Numbered from the stretch's first letter, positions 25,378-35,284 are shown. The stretch is DNA of 64,000 nt from Lachnospiraceae bacterium (GCA_015056905.1 SVFI01000001.1:186001-250000); one strand, 5' to 3'. Numbers and translations are program-made. Notes: a model not told the origin generated them from the letters alone.

Positions 25378-26180
25378 GAAAGCGTCCCATGAGCTTTCGC
25401 TGCCACCTCATCAATCAGATGAAGCGGAGCTGTCTGCTCTTTTCCTGTCTCCTTTTGCATATACAACAGATACTCTATATTGCCTTCCGGACCTTTGATT
25501 GGTGAATAATCAAGTCCGAGAATATGAAATCCTGTCTCCGCCGCAAATGTCATGATTTTTTCCATGACTTCACGATGTACCGCAATGTCCGTCACAACAC
25601 CTTTTTTGCCGACCTTCTCTTTGCCTGCCTCAAACTGCGGCTTGATAAGACATACCATCTGCGCATTCTCTTTCAAAAGCTTGTAAGCCGGCGGCAGAAT
25701 CTTCGTCAATGAGATAAACGAGACATCGCAGGAAGCAAAATCCACCTTTTCGCCGAGTGCATCTTCTTCCATGTAGCGGAAATTCGTCTTCTCCATACAT
25801 ACTACGCGCTCATCGTTGCGGAGTTTCCAATCGAGCTGTCCGTGCCCGACATCCACCGCATACACTTTTGCTGCTCCGTTTTGCAGCATACAATCCGTAA
25901 AACCGCCGGTCGACGCACCGATATCCAGACACGAAGCTCCATTGACATCAATCGGGAATACCTCCAGTGCTTTCTCCAGTTTCAAACCGCCACGGCTCAC
26001 ATAACGAAGTGTTGCACCTCTTACTTCTATTTTAATTTTTTCTTCTTCAAACATCGTTCCCGCTTTGTCTTCCTTCTGCCCATCCACATAGACGATACCG
26101 GACATCAGAATCGCTTTCGCCTTTTCTCTGGAAGGTGCGAAGCCCTGTTTGACAAGAAGAACGTCAAGTCTTTCTTTCAT
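25374..26180 (-). CDS. tlyA: TlyA family rRNA 2'-O-methyltransferase
   Basis: 268 residues. N-terminal S4 RNA-binding domain (RLDVLLVKQGFAPSREKAKA, residues ~3-60) and a C-terminal FtsJ-like methyltransferase domain with the SAM motif CLDIGASTGGFTDCML and CDVSFISLTKILPP. In mycobacteria the homologue methylates 16S and 23S rRNA (capreomycin sensitivity); haemolysin annotations of this family are historical. It sits between dxs and nadK, 15 nt after dxs. Confidence 0.93.
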   Translation of the reverse strand: MKERLDVLLVKQGFAPSREKAKAILMSGIVYVDGQKEDKAGTMFEEEKIKIEVRGATLRYVSRGGLKLEKALEVFPIDVNGASCLDIGASTGGFTDCMLQNGAAKVYAVDVGHGQLDWKLRNDERVVCMEKTNFRYMEEDALGEKVDFASCDVSFISLTKILPPAYKLLKENAQMVCLIKPQFEAGKEKVGKKGVVTDIAVHREVMEKIMTFAAETGFHILGLDYSPIKGPEGNIEYLLYMQKETGKEQTAPLHLIDEVAAKAHGTLS

Positions 26181-26195
26181 AGAATCCTCTTGCTG

Positions 26196-28070
26196 CTAAT
26201 ATTTTAACTGCCCGTACGCCGCCTTAATTTTATCGACGATGGACTCTGTATCAATTCCGACTTCTTTTTTCAGAAGTTCCACATTACCATGTTCCACATA
26301 CGCATCCGGCAAAGTAACAGCCACCACATTCACGTCCAAACCATTGTCATAGACATAGTCAAGTACCTTCTGTGAATAACCGCCGCTGAGCACGTTTTCT
26401 TCCAAGGTAACAATCATCTCATGCTGCTCTGCTGCATCAAGAATGGCTTCCTCGTCCATCGGCTTCACAAAACGCGCATTGACGAGCGAGCAGTTTGCAA
26501 ATCCTTCCTCTTTCAGGCGGATACGCACCTCTTCTGCTGTTTTTACCATACTTCCGACTGCAAAAAGTGCAATATCTTTTTCTTTGTAAATCCATTCTGC
26601 CTTTCCGTACTCAATCGGCTGTCTGTATTCTTTCAGACCGTCATACGCCTCTCCGCGCGGATAGCGGATTGCCATCGGTGCAGGGAAATCAATCGAATAT
26701 TTGAGCATATCGGAAAGCTCCCATTTATTCTTCGGAGCCATGACATGCATATTCGGAATGCTCGATAAAAAGGACAAATCAAAAATACCCTGGTGTGTCT
26801 CTCCGTCGCTTCCGACAAGTCCTGCCCTATCGATAGCAAATGTGACCGGAAGGTTCTGGATACACACATCATGAAGCATCTGGTCATACGCTCTTTGCAG
26901 GAACGAAGAATAAATCGCAACGACCGGTTTCAGTCCGCCGGCTGCAAGTCCCGCCGCAAACGTAACCGCATGTTCTTCCGCAATTCCAACGTCAAAAAAC
27001 CTCTCCGGAAAACGGTTACGGAAACGTTTCAGTCCCGTTCCGTCCGGCATAGCTGCCGTGATGGCAACCACCTTGTCATCACGCTCTGCAATTTTATTCA
27101 TCACCGTTGCAAACACATCGGTGTAATTCGCTTTTGATTTCGGAGTCTTCGGGAGACCTGTCTCAATTTCGAACGGCTCCGCACCGTGGAATCTCGCCGG
27201 ATGACGCTCCGCCGGCTCATATCCTTTCCCCTTCTGTGTAATTGCATGAATCAGCACCGCGCCGTTGATACGCTTTGCCTCACGAATCACTTTTACCATT
27301 CCCTGAATATCATGCCCGTCCACAGGTCCCAGATATTTCACTCCCATATCTTCAAAAAACATTCCCGGAATCACAAGGTGCTTGAGACCGTTTTTGGCAT
27401 TTTGAATCTTTTTGACAATGGAAGCACCATACTTTGGCATTTCTAAAAGTCTGTAATAAATACTGTCCTTCAAATCCAAATACTTTGCATCGGTACGGAT
27501 GCTGTTCAGGTAAGAAGAAACCCCGCCGACGTTCTCTGATATGGACATATTGTTATCATTTAAAATAATAATATAATTTTTCTCTAATCTGGCTGCATTA
27601 TTGAGCGCCTCATACGCCATCCCTCCGGTCAGGGAACCGTCGCCGATGACAGCAACTATCGTGTGGTCCTGTCCCAAAATATCACGCGCTTCCACAAGCC
27701 CGAGTCCTGCAGACACAGATGTGGAACTGTGTCCCGTGTCAAAGCTGTCGCAATCACTCTCTTTGCGCTTCGGAAAACCACTGATACCGCCGAATTTGCG
27801 CAGCGTCTCAAAGCCATCTCTTCTTCCGGTCAGGATTTTGTGCGTATATGCCTGATGCCCGACGTCCCAGATGATTTTGTCCTCCGGAAGGTCCAGTGCG
27901 AGATGCAGTGCCATCGTCAGTTCCACCGCACCTAAGTTAGAGCCAAGATGACCTCCCGATACACTGATTTTTTCTATTAAAAAATCACGGATTTCCTGCG
28001 CGAGCACGTTGTAATCTTCCGGATTGATATGTTTTATGTCATTTGCTTTTGTTATTTTGTCAAGCAGCAT
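26196..28070 (-). CDS. dxs: 1-deoxy-D-xylulose-5-phosphate synthase
   Basis: 624 residues, full length. Thiamine diphosphate enzyme with GHQAYTHKILTGR, the ThDP-binding GDGSLTGGMAYEALNN (Asp and Asn ligands for Mg2+), the pyrimidine domain with DVGIAEEHAVTFAAGLA, and a C-terminal transketolase domain. It makes DXP from pyruvate and glyceraldehyde 3-phosphate, the first step of the MEP isoprenoid pathway, and supplies the substrate line for IspA encoded 24 nt upstream. Confidence 0.96.
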   Translation of the reverse strand: MLLDKITKANDIKHINPEDYNVLAQEIRDFLIEKISVSGGHLGSNLGAVELTMALHLALDLPEDKIIWDVGHQAYTHKILTGRRDGFETLRKFGGISGFPKRKESDCDSFDTGHSSTSVSAGLGLVEARDILGQDHTIVAVIGDGSLTGGMAYEALNNAARLEKNYIIILNDNNMSISENVGGVSSYLNSIRTDAKYLDLKDSIYYRLLEMPKYGASIVKKIQNAKNGLKHLVIPGMFFEDMGVKYLGPVDGHDIQGMVKVIREAKRINGAVLIHAITQKGKGYEPAERHPARFHGAEPFEIETGLPKTPKSKANYTDVFATVMNKIAERDDKVVAITAAMPDGTGLKRFRNRFPERFFDVGIAEEHAVTFAAGLAAGGLKPVVAIYSSFLQRAYDQMLHDVCIQNLPVTFAIDRAGLVGSDGETHQGIFDLSFLSSIPNMHVMAPKNKWELSDMLKYSIDFPAPMAIRYPRGEAYDGLKEYRQPIEYGKAEWIYKEKDIALFAVGSMVKTAEEVRIRLKEEGFANCSLVNARFVKPMDEEAILDAAEQHEMIVTLEENVLSGGYSQKVLDYVYDNGLDVNVVAVTLPDAYVEHGNVELLKKEVGIDTESIVDKIKAAYGQLKY

Positions 28071-28094
28071 AACTCTACCTCTCAGTATCTGTTG

Positions 28095-28988
28095 TTACTT
28101 CGTCCTGTGAATCAGCGAAAGAATGAGTTCATCCAAAAATGCGTGTTCTCCCGGAAGCTGTCCAAGAAGCTGCACCGCCTCTTTGGAAAGTGCTTCCACC
28201 TGTCGGGCAGATGCTTCCAGCCCCGCCAGTGTTACATAAGTTTCTTTGTTATTTTTCACATCGCTTCCGACCGGTTTCCCAAGTTCCTGTTCCGAGCCGG
28301 TAATATCCAAAATATCGTCCTGGATTTGGAATGCGATACCGATATTATACCCAATCTTCTCCAAAGCATTGATATATGTCTGCTCCGCACCTGCCAATAT
28401 CGCCCCAATCATAAGCGCTGACTGAATCAGGGCAGCCGTCTTATTTTCATGAATAAATAAAAGCTGGTCTTTAGAAAGCGGAAGCTGTCTCTTCTCCGCC
28501 TCCACATCACAGACCTGTCCGCCTACCATACCGAAAATTCCGGCCTTGCGGGCAAGAACCATCATCGCACGCTCTGCACGGACATCTCCCGGATTCCTTT
28601 CAAACGCGGAAGCTGCAATTTCAAACGCATAATTTAAAAGCGCATCACCGGCAAGAATTGCCATCGCCTCACCGTATACGACATGCGTCGTCTTCATTCC
28701 GCGACGGTATTCATCATTATCCATCGCTTCCAAATCATCATGCACAAGGGAATAGGTGTGAATCATCTCAAGCGCTGCCATAAAGGATTTGATAATCTCA
28801 CCGTCCCCGCCGAACATACGGTACGTTTCCGCCATCAGCAGCGGACGGAGTCTCTTGCCGCCAACCTTCACGCTGTAGTTCATCGCCTCGAGCACCGTCT
28901 TCTGGTTCCCCTCTTCTTTCGGCAAAAAGGATAAAATAATCTCTTCCGTCTCCTGTGTTTTCTGACTAAGCATCGCATCAAAATTCAT
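28095..28988 (-). CDS. ispA: Farnesyl diphosphate synthase (polyprenyl synthetase)
   Basis: 297 residues. First aspartate-rich motif HDDLEAMDND near residue 86 and second DDILDITGS near 225, with GKRLRP and the Lys of GGKR at ~48. The DDxxxxD spacing is that of bacterial farnesyl/geranyl synthases. Condenses isopentenyl and dimethylallyl diphosphate to the C15 product. It overlaps xseB by 11 nt. Confidence 0.94.
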   Translation of the reverse strand: MNFDAMLSQKTQETEEIILSFLPKEEGNQKTVLEAMNYSVKVGGKRLRPLLMAETYRMFGGDGEIIKSFMAALEMIHTYSLVHDDLEAMDNDEYRRGMKTTHVVYGEAMAILAGDALLNYAFEIAASAFERNPGDVRAERAMMVLARKAGIFGMVGGQVCDVEAEKRQLPLSKDQLLFIHENKTAALIQSALMIGAILAGAEQTYINALEKIGYNIGIAFQIQDDILDITGSEQELGKPVGSDVKNNKETYVTLAGLEASARQVEALSKEAVQLLGQLPGEHAFLDELILSLIHRTK

Positions 28989-29190
28989 CGGTCATTCCTC
29001 CTTCTGCAAGGACTCTGACTTCCTTTTCCACTCTGTCAATCATACCATTGCAGAGATTGACAAGGGTAACGCCTTCTTTGTAAGCCGCAAAAGAATCTTC
29101 CAGCGAAGTCTCCGGCTGTTCCAATTTCTCTACGACTGCTTCTAATTTTTCAAATGCTTCCTCGAGAGAAAGCTGTTTTTCTTCACTCAT
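28978..29190 (-). CDS. xseB: Exodeoxyribonuclease VII small subunit
   Basis: 70 residues, typical size. The helical core SLEEAFEKLEAVVEKLEQPETSLEDSF matches XseB. Overlaps both xseA (4 nt) and ispA, so translation is coupled. Forms the exonuclease VII complex with XseA. Confidence 0.94.
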   Translation of the reverse strand: MSEEKQLSLEEAFEKLEAVVEKLEQPETSLEDSFAAYKEGVTLVNLCNGMIDRVEKEVRVLAEGGMTDEF

Positions 29191-30395
29191 TCCGCTCTCC
29201 TGTCAACGCGTGTCGCCTGCGCTTCCACGCTTCCGTTTCGCAAATATATCGTAAGTGTATCGCCCGGCGTAATTTGATTTACGTCCGTCAGCGTTGTATC
29301 GTCCGATGTCGTCACATATGCGTATCCCTGCTTTAATTTTGCCAGCGGAGAAAGGCTCTCAAGTTTGGCCGCATAAAGTGCCAGCTCATTCCTCTTAAAA
29401 AGAAGTCTGGACTCCATCGCTCTGACAATCTCTTCCTCCATGGAAAGAATACGCATACGGTGTTCTTTCATTATGGCTTGCGGGGATACTGTTTTTAATT
29501 TCAGGGAAAAGTTTTCTGTCCGCATCCTCTCCCTGGCACATCTTGCAAGCATCGCATCTGCCAAAGAACGTTTCAGCTGTGCAATCCTGCGCAAAACCTC
29601 CTCCATATCGCACACGGCAAGTTCTGCTCCTGCCGACGGTGTCGGTGCACGAAGGTCCGATACATAATCAATGATTGTCGTGTCCGTCTCATGTCCGACC
29701 GCAGAAATAACCGGAACCTGACAGTCAAACACCGCCTGCGCTACCTCTCGGCTGTTAAACGCCCAAAGGTCTTCCATACTTCCGCCGCCCCGGCCGACAA
29801 TCATGACATCCACACCTTCCGTATCGAGAGTACGGATTCCTTCCACAATGCTCGGCACCGCATATTCCCCCTGCACGATGGCGGGATAAAGAATAATTTC
29901 AATGTACGGATTCCTGCGTTTTGCAACATTGATAATGTCCCTCACCGCCGCTCCGGTACTCGCTGTCACAACCCCGAGTCTCTTGACATAGCGCGGAATC
30001 GGCTGTTTGTAACAGGCATCAAACATGCCCATCTCCTCAAGCTCTTTTTTGAGCTTTTCGTACTGTTCATATAACGCTCCGCCGCCTGCCTGCTCTATCT
30101 GTCTGGCATAAAGCTGATATTTTCCGTCCCGCTCATACACATCAATGCTTCCGCCGACAATGACCTGCAGCCCATCGACCATGCGAAAATCCAGTCCGCT
30201 CCGGTTACCCGCAAACATGACACACGAAATAGCAGCTCCACTGTCTTTTAAGGTAAAATAAATGTGACCGGAGCCATGGTACTTGACATTGCTCAACTCA
30301 CCCTTAATCAAAATGGAACTGCATAAAAAATCCTGGGTAAACATATTCTTGATGTAACTGTTAATCTGGCTTACGGAATATACATTCTGCTTCAT
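29187..30395 (-). CDS. xseA: Exodeoxyribonuclease VII large subunit
   Basis: 402 residues. N-terminal OB-fold domain (YSVSQINSYIKNMF ... LSNVKYHGSGHIYFTLKD), central catalytic domain with GRGGGSMEDLWAFNS and SAVGHETDTTIIDYVSDLRAPTPSAG, and a helical C-terminal part. Degrades single-stranded DNA to oligonucleotides in repair. Starts 3 nt after nusB. Confidence 0.96.
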   Translation of the reverse strand: MKQNVYSVSQINSYIKNMFTQDFLCSSILIKGELSNVKYHGSGHIYFTLKDSGAAISCVMFAGNRSGLDFRMVDGLQVIVGGSIDVYERDGKYQLYARQIEQAGGGALYEQYEKLKKELEEMGMFDACYKQPIPRYVKRLGVVTASTGAAVRDIINVAKRRNPYIEIILYPAIVQGEYAVPSIVEGIRTLDTEGVDVMIVGRGGGSMEDLWAFNSREVAQAVFDCQVPVISAVGHETDTTIIDYVSDLRAPTPSAGAELAVCDMEEVLRRIAQLKRSLADAMLARCARERMRTENFSLKLKTVSPQAIMKEHRMRILSMEEEIVRAMESRLLFKRNELALYAAKLESLSPLAKLKQGYAYVTTSDDTTLTDVNQITPGDTLTIYLRNGSVEAQATRVDRRAE

Positions 30396-30398
30396 CGC

Positions 30399-30815
30399 CT
30401 ATTTATCTTCCTTTGGCACAAACTTTGCAAGCACGCCGTTGATAAACGCCGGGGACTCCTGCGCTGCATATTTCTTTGCAAGTTCCACGGCCTCATTGAT
30501 TGCCACGGAACCCGGAATGCTCTCGTCGTAAACAATTTCATACACGGCAAGACGAAGAATGGCAAGTTCCACCTTTCCGAGTCTGCCAACATTCCATCCC
30601 GTTGACTTCTCATCAATCTGTGCATCAATCTCATTCAGTTTCGCAACAACAGCGTCAAATTTTTCCTGTATCTGCTGCTGCTCTTTTTCCGTCATTCCTT
30701 CCTGCTCTTCATCACCGAAAAAGAACTCTGCCTGCTGCGCAAGTTCCTCCTCATCATTGAAGGCAACACGGAAGACCAATTGAAATACTTTTTCTCTCAG
30801 TTTACTTCTGCTCAT
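30399..30815 (-). CDS. nusB: Transcription antitermination factor NusB
   Basis: 138 residues. All-helical fold with RSKLREKVFQLVFRVAF at the start and the conserved C-terminal IVYDESIPGSVAINEAVELAKKYA and FINGVLAKF. Binds boxA RNA with NusE in rRNA antitermination. Located 21 nt after the asp23-type gene. Confidence 0.95.
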   Translation of the reverse strand: MSRSKLREKVFQLVFRVAFNDEEELAQQAEFFFGDEEQEGMTEKEQQQIQEKFDAVVAKLNEIDAQIDEKSTGWNVGRLGKVELAILRLAVYEIVYDESIPGSVAINEAVELAKKYAAQESPAFINGVLAKFVPKEDK

Positions 30816-30836
30816 CTGCTAGTCCTAACTTTATGT

Positions 30837-31223
30837 TTATTTCACTTCCTGCATATTGACACCGGCAATACGGATATTCACATCGGAAACCGTAAGTCCC
30901 GTCATATTTTCAATTGCAGCTTTTACCTTTGCCTGTACATTCTGACATGTCTGCGGAATGTTGTGACCATACTCAATCATAATGGCAAGTTCTAAGGAAA
31001 CCACGCCCTCGAGCACTTCTACTTTGACACCCTTGGTAAGCTTTTTCATGCCAACCTTGCTCATAAGTTCATTCGTAATATTGCCAACCAGTGCAGATAC
31101 GCCGTCTACTTCCGTCGCAGCAAGCGATGCAATCATAGCTACCACGTCATCGGCAATCTGAACTGCTCCTAATTTATCATCCTCTTTTAAAGTGTAAGTA
31201 CCACGTTCTGTATTTTTTTCCAT
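30837..31223 (-). CDS. Asp23/Gls24 family envelope stress protein
   Basis: 128 residues. Core ADDVVAMIASLAATEVDGV and VSLELAIMIEYGHNIPQTCQNVQAKVKAAIENMTGL are diagnostic of the Asp23/Gls24 (YloU/YqhY) family. The YqhY members sit just upstream of nusB in Firmicutes, as here. In Bacillus, YqhY is linked to control of acetyl-CoA carboxylase. First gene of the housekeeping operon, start with AAAGGAGG. Confidence 0.92.
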   Translation of the reverse strand: MEKNTERGTYTLKEDDKLGAVQIADDVVAMIASLAATEVDGVSALVGNITNELMSKVGMKKLTKGVKVEVLEGVVSLELAIMIEYGHNIPQTCQNVQAKVKAAIENMTGLTVSDVNIRIAGVNMQEVK

Positions 31224-31253
31224 TTTGTGGTCCTCCTTTCCATATTTATCAGA

Positions 31254-31282
31254 ATTATATCAAATCTTTCTCTATTATTCAA
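31254..31282 (-). promoter_or_regulatory. Promoter of the asp23-nusB-to-recN operon
   Basis: TTGAAT, 17 nt, TATAAT on the minus strand. The -35 lies within the last codons of the transglutaminase-like gene. It would drive the run asp23, nusB, xseAB, ispA, dxs, tlyA, nadK, argR, recN, which has no internal terminator that I can see. Confidence 0.7.
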
Positions 31283-32495
31283 TCCAGAAAATCAGTGTAT
31301 ACAATTCGTCGTTATAGCTGTATGACACAGAAGACGACTGCTTCATATACGAAAAAATTTCCTGCTGCGTAATCAGACGCTCTTTCATTTGCTGATACAG
31401 TACAGCATCCGCACACATAAAAGTGACACAATTTTGGCCGACTGTCGCCGCCTGTTCAAACAACACCTTGAGCGATGTCTCATCGTAGGCTGTAAAGTAC
31501 AGACCTTCCCTGACATAGTAATTGTTCCTCGTCGCCACACATGCAGGGAGCGGAACGACATTATCTATGACATGGGATTTTGTAAGTTGCTGCGTCGTAA
31601 TCAGAAAATATTCATAATTGACGGACTCCGGTCCCGCCATGCCCGACGATGTATTTCCCGGTCTCACGTAACCTGCATCTCCCCATGTCGGATCCATATA
31701 ATAATATTCTCCGTCCACGCGAACCAGATTCCAGGAGTGAAGTTCTCCGTCCACACTACCGTAGGCGAGCGTAATTTCAACTCCCATCTGCGACAAAATG
31801 TATTGTGTCGCCTTGGCATAGCCCTGACATACGCTCTCTCCGCCTATAAATACCGAGCATATATTCTGGTTATTCTCACTGTTTGGCGTATACGTTGTAT
31901 TGCGAATAATATATTCGTATACGTATTTCACCTTTTCGTACTGACCGAGCGTCCCCGGCGCACCTGAGATGCACTGCTGCACATAAGCATTTATTTTCTG
32001 CCAGTTTTCCTGAACCTCTTCCTCCGTCATATGGTAATTCGGAGAAAATGTAATGCGGATAACCTCCGTATTGCGGAGCTGCTTTTCTATTTGATATGCA
32101 GCGCAATAAAAAATATCCGGATGGTCGTTCATCACACACTGGAACACTCTGCCCACCATGTTTTCATCCACCGTTTCCAGCACGACATCCTCCCTTGCAA
32201 TGATGGACTCATACATCTGGCTGTACACGGTTTTCTCCTCATCGGAAAGCGCATTATAATAATACAGGATATTCTGTTGTTGCAATACAACTGTATCACC
32301 GGTCTGTGCATCCCCTGATTCGGCAACATACTCAGAATCCGGAGCTGTCGCACCGCTTGACTCTATCCCGCCTGCTGCCAAAGCACCTTGGGAAGTCGCA
32401 CTCTCTCCCCTGTCAGGCAACACAGCTGCCACGATAATTCCGATAATACCTATGATACAAAAAACTGCAACTCGACTCGTCCACTTTTCACTCAT
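31275..32495 (-). CDS. Membrane-anchored transglutaminase-like protein
   Basis: 406 residues. One N-terminal hydrophobic segment (~8-25) anchors it; a Ser/Gly/Asp-rich linker follows. Around residues 190-285 is a transglutaminase-like domain with the Cys in ESVCQGYAKA, the His in ELHSWNLVRV and the Asp in YYMDPTWGD, so the catalytic triad is present. It is probably extracytoplasmic, acting as a protease or peptidoglycan-associated hydrolase rather than a crosslinker, but no substrate can be named. It lies 3 nt after prfC. Confidence 0.8.
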   Translation of the reverse strand: MSEKWTSRVAVFCIIGIIGIIVAAVLPDRGESATSQGALAAGGIESSGATAPDSEYVAESGDAQTGDTVVLQQQNILYYYNALSDEEKTVYSQMYESIIAREDVVLETVDENMVGRVFQCVMNDHPDIFYCAAYQIEKQLRNTEVIRITFSPNYHMTEEEVQENWQKINAYVQQCISGAPGTLGQYEKVKYVYEYIIRNTTYTPNSENNQNICSVFIGGESVCQGYAKATQYILSQMGVEITLAYGSVDGELHSWNLVRVDGEYYYMDPTWGDAGYVRPGNTSSGMAGPESVNYEYFLITTQQLTKSHVIDNVVPLPACVATRNNYYVREGLYFTAYDETSLKVLFEQAATVGQNCVTFMCADAVLYQQMKERLITQQEIFSYMKQSSSVSYSYNDELYTLIFWIE

Positions 32496-32498
32496 ACT

Positions 32499-34091
32499 TT
32501 AATTCTTACCAAATTCTGCCAACTTTAATCCTTCGTTACGATTGAGCACCATCTGAACACTCCACTCATTGATAAAGAGAAGAAGCGGACGTTCTTTTAA
32601 GTCCGTTACCTTCTTCATATCCGAAGTGCCGACAATGCGGTTCAAATCAATATCGTCATTTTCCACCCAGCGGATGTACTCGTACGGAAGCGGCTCTAAA
32701 CGGATATCTACATTGTATTCATTTTCCAGACGGTATTTTAATACATCAAACTGAAGAACACCGACAACGCCGACAATAATCTCCTCCATACCGGTATTAA
32801 ACTCTTTGAATATCTGGATGGCACCTTCCTGTGCAATCTGTGTGATACCTTTGACAAACTGTTTTCTCTTCATCGTATCGAGCTGACGCACACGTGCGAA
32901 ATGCTCCGGTGCAAATGTCGGGATACCCGCATATTCAAAGCTCTCTTTTGGCATACAGATAGTATCTCCGATAGAGAAAATACCCGGGTCAAATACCCCG
33001 ATGATATCGCCTGCATACGCCTCATCGAGAATCTTACGCGAATCTGCCATAATCTGCTGCGGTTGCGAAAGGCGCATTACCTTGTTACCCTGTACATGCT
33101 TTACTTCCATGCCTGCATCAAAGCGGCCGGAACAGATACGCATAAACGCCACTCTGTCACGATGCGCCTTGTTCATATTCGCCTGAATTTTAAATACAAA
33201 AGCGGAAAAATCATTTTCCACCGGATCGATGAGTCCTTTGTCCGACACTCTCGGAAGCGGTGTCGTTGTCATTTCCAAAAAGTGTTTCAGGAACACTTCC
33301 ACACCGAAGTTTGTCAGAGCCGAACCGAAAAATACCGGTGTCAGATTTCCCTTCTGCACTTCCTCAAGATCAAACTCTGCACTCGCTCCGTCCAAAAGTT
33401 CAATCTCATCGTTGAGCAGGGAAAGTGCATCTTCACCGATTTGAGTTTTCAGCTTGTCCCCGTCATCAATGGAAATAATCTCGGTCTCTCCCTCTTTCGT
33501 ACCCTTTTCCGTGTCGGAGAAGGTAAACACATTGCGGGATTTACGCTCATACACCCCTTTGAACTGCTTTCCGGAACCGATCGGCCAGTTCACCGGACAT
33601 GTCGCGATTCCGAGTTCTTTTTCAATTTCATCGAGAAGCTCAAACGTATCGTTCGCATCCCGGTCCATTTTGTTGATAAATGTAAAAATCGGTATTTTAC
33701 GCATAACACATACCTTAAAAAGTTTACGTGTCTGCGCCTCCACACCCTTGCTCGCATCGATAACCATAACCGCGGAATCCGCCGCCATCAGAGTACGATA
33801 CGTATCTTCCGAGAAATCCTGATGTCCCGGAGTATCCAAAATATTGATGCAGAATCCGTCATACTCGAACTGCAATACGGAAGACGTAACGGAAATACCT
33901 CTCTCTTTTTCAATTTCCATCCAGTCCGACACTGCATGTCTGGCTGTTGCCTTACCCTTTACGCTACCTGCAAGGTTGATGGCACCTCCGTATAACAGGA
34001 ATTTTTCTGTTAAAGTCGTTTTACCTGCGTCCGGATGCGAGATAATAGCAAACGTCCTTCTCTTATTTATCTCTGCGTCATATTTACTCAC
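32499..34091 (-). CDS. prfC: Peptide chain release factor 3
   Basis: 530 residues, GTG start after GGAGGAAAAG. GTPase motifs G1 SHPDAGKTT, G3 DTPGHQDF, G4 NKMDR, and the RF3-specific regions ISVTSSVLQFEYDG and FGSALTNFGVEVFLKHF. RF3 recycles RF1/RF2 from the ribosome after termination. Downstream of deoB by 32 nt; part of the same leftward run. Confidence 0.96.
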   Translation of the reverse strand: MSKYDAEINKRRTFAIISHPDAGKTTLTEKFLLYGGAINLAGSVKGKATARHAVSDWMEIEKERGISVTSSVLQFEYDGFCINILDTPGHQDFSEDTYRTLMAADSAVMVIDASKGVEAQTRKLFKVCVMRKIPIFTFINKMDRDANDTFELLDEIEKELGIATCPVNWPIGSGKQFKGVYERKSRNVFTFSDTEKGTKEGETEIISIDDGDKLKTQIGEDALSLLNDEIELLDGASAEFDLEEVQKGNLTPVFFGSALTNFGVEVFLKHFLEMTTTPLPRVSDKGLIDPVENDFSAFVFKIQANMNKAHRDRVAFMRICSGRFDAGMEVKHVQGNKVMRLSQPQQIMADSRKILDEAYAGDIIGVFDPGIFSIGDTICMPKESFEYAGIPTFAPEHFARVRQLDTMKRKQFVKGITQIAQEGAIQIFKEFNTGMEEIIVGVVGVLQFDVLKYRLENEYNVDIRLEPLPYEYIRWVENDDIDLNRIVGTSDMKKVTDLKERPLLLFINEWSVQMVLNRNEGLKLAEFGKN

Positions 34092-34123
34092 TTGTCTTTT
34101 CCTCCAGCTCTTATGTTCTTAAA

Positions 34124-35284
34124 TTACAGCATACTGCTGCCGTCAATCTCACCTGCTACCCCGAGATACTCAAGTACGGTTGCGCCGATATCCGCAAACG
34201 CCTTCTTCGTCCCGAGGTTCTCTGCCTGAATGTTCTTCCCGTACATAAGGCACGGTGTATACTCACGTGAATGGTCGGTCGACTGCACATATCCCGGGTC
34301 ACATCCGTGATCCGCCGTGATAATAAGCACATCATCCGCTCTCATCTTTTCCATAATGGCAGGCAGTTTTTCATCAAAATAGGCGAGCGCCTTCGCATAG
34401 CCGTCAATGTCATTGCGATGCCCATATAACATATCATAATCCACGAGATTGATAAAGCACAAACCTTCAAAATCTTTGTCAAGATAAGAAAGTGTCTTCT
34501 CGATACCGTCCGCATTCCCTGTCGTGTATGTGTGCTCTGTAATGCCGGCACCTGCAAAAATATCATAAATCTTACCGACCGCTATCACATCTTTTCCCGC
34601 TTCGGAAAGATAGGAAAGCATGGTTTTCTTCGGCGGAACAAGGGAATAATCATGTCTGCGCGATGTTCTTGTATAGTTTCCGCTCTCCCCGATAAAAGGA
34701 CGTGCAATCACACGTCCGACACCGTGCTCACCCGTCAGCATTTCCCTCGCTGTTTTGCAGTATTCATACAGTTTTTCTACAGAAACAACGTCCTCATGGG
34801 CTGCAATCTGAAATACGCTGTCAGCCGATGTATAGACAATCAAATCTCCCGTCTTCACATGCTCATCACCGTATACTTTGATAACTTCCGTTCCGGAATA
34901 CGGCTTATTGCAGAGAACACCTCTTCCCGTTCTCCTTGTAAACTCATCGAGCACCTCCTGCGGAAACCCATCCGGATACGTCGGAAGCGGTTTTTCGGAA
35001 ATCACTCCCGCTATCTCCCAATGTCCGATGGTCGTATCTTTCCCGCATGACTTTTCTGTCATACGTGCAATACGGGCAAGCGGCTCTGCCACCGGCAAAG
35101 CCTTCCCCGCTACGTCAACACCGTCTATATTAAACAAACCGAGTTTCTGCATATTCGGCATCTGAAAAAAATCCGAGCTGCTGCATGACCCAATCGTATT
35201 CGTTCCCGCGTCACCATACGACTGCGCATCCGGCATCGCACCGATTCCAAAGCTGTCCAGCACAATCAAAAATACTCTTTTCAT
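34124..35284 (-). CDS. deoB: Phosphopentomutase
   Basis: 386 residues. Alkaline phosphatase superfamily metal-binding motifs: N-terminal VLDSFGIGAMPDA, the phospho-acceptor Thr context DTTIGHWEIAG, and the C-terminal TADHGCDPG and TDHSREYTP that hold two Mn2+. Interconverts (deoxy)ribose 1- and 5-phosphates in nucleoside salvage. Usually found with nucleoside phosphorylase genes, but stands alone here. Start with AAAGGAGG. Confidence 0.95.
   Translation of the reverse strand: MKRVFLIVLDSFGIGAMPDAQSYGDAGTNTIGSCSSSDFFQMPNMQKLGLFNIDGVDVAGKALPVAEPLARIARMTEKSCGKDTTIGHWEIAGVISEKPLPTYPDGFPQEVLDEFTRRTGRGVLCNKPYSGTEVIKVYGDEHVKTGDLIVYTSADSVFQIAAHEDVVSVEKLYEYCKTAREMLTGEHGVGRVIARPFIGESGNYTRTSRRHDYSLVPPKKTMLSYLSEAGKDVIAVGKIYDIFAGAGITEHTYTTGNADGIEKTLSYLDKDFEGLCFINLVDYDMLYGHRNDIDGYAKALAYFDEKLPAIMEKMRADDVLIITADHGCDPGYVQSTDHSREYTPCLMYGKNIQAENLGTKKAFADIGATVLEYLGVAGEIDGSSML

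Noticed and set aside
32901..33995. 364-codon plus-strand open frame
   Set aside because: It lies wholly antisense to prfC, whose GTPase motifs are intact, and gives a His/Cys/Arg-rich protein with no family or ribosome site.
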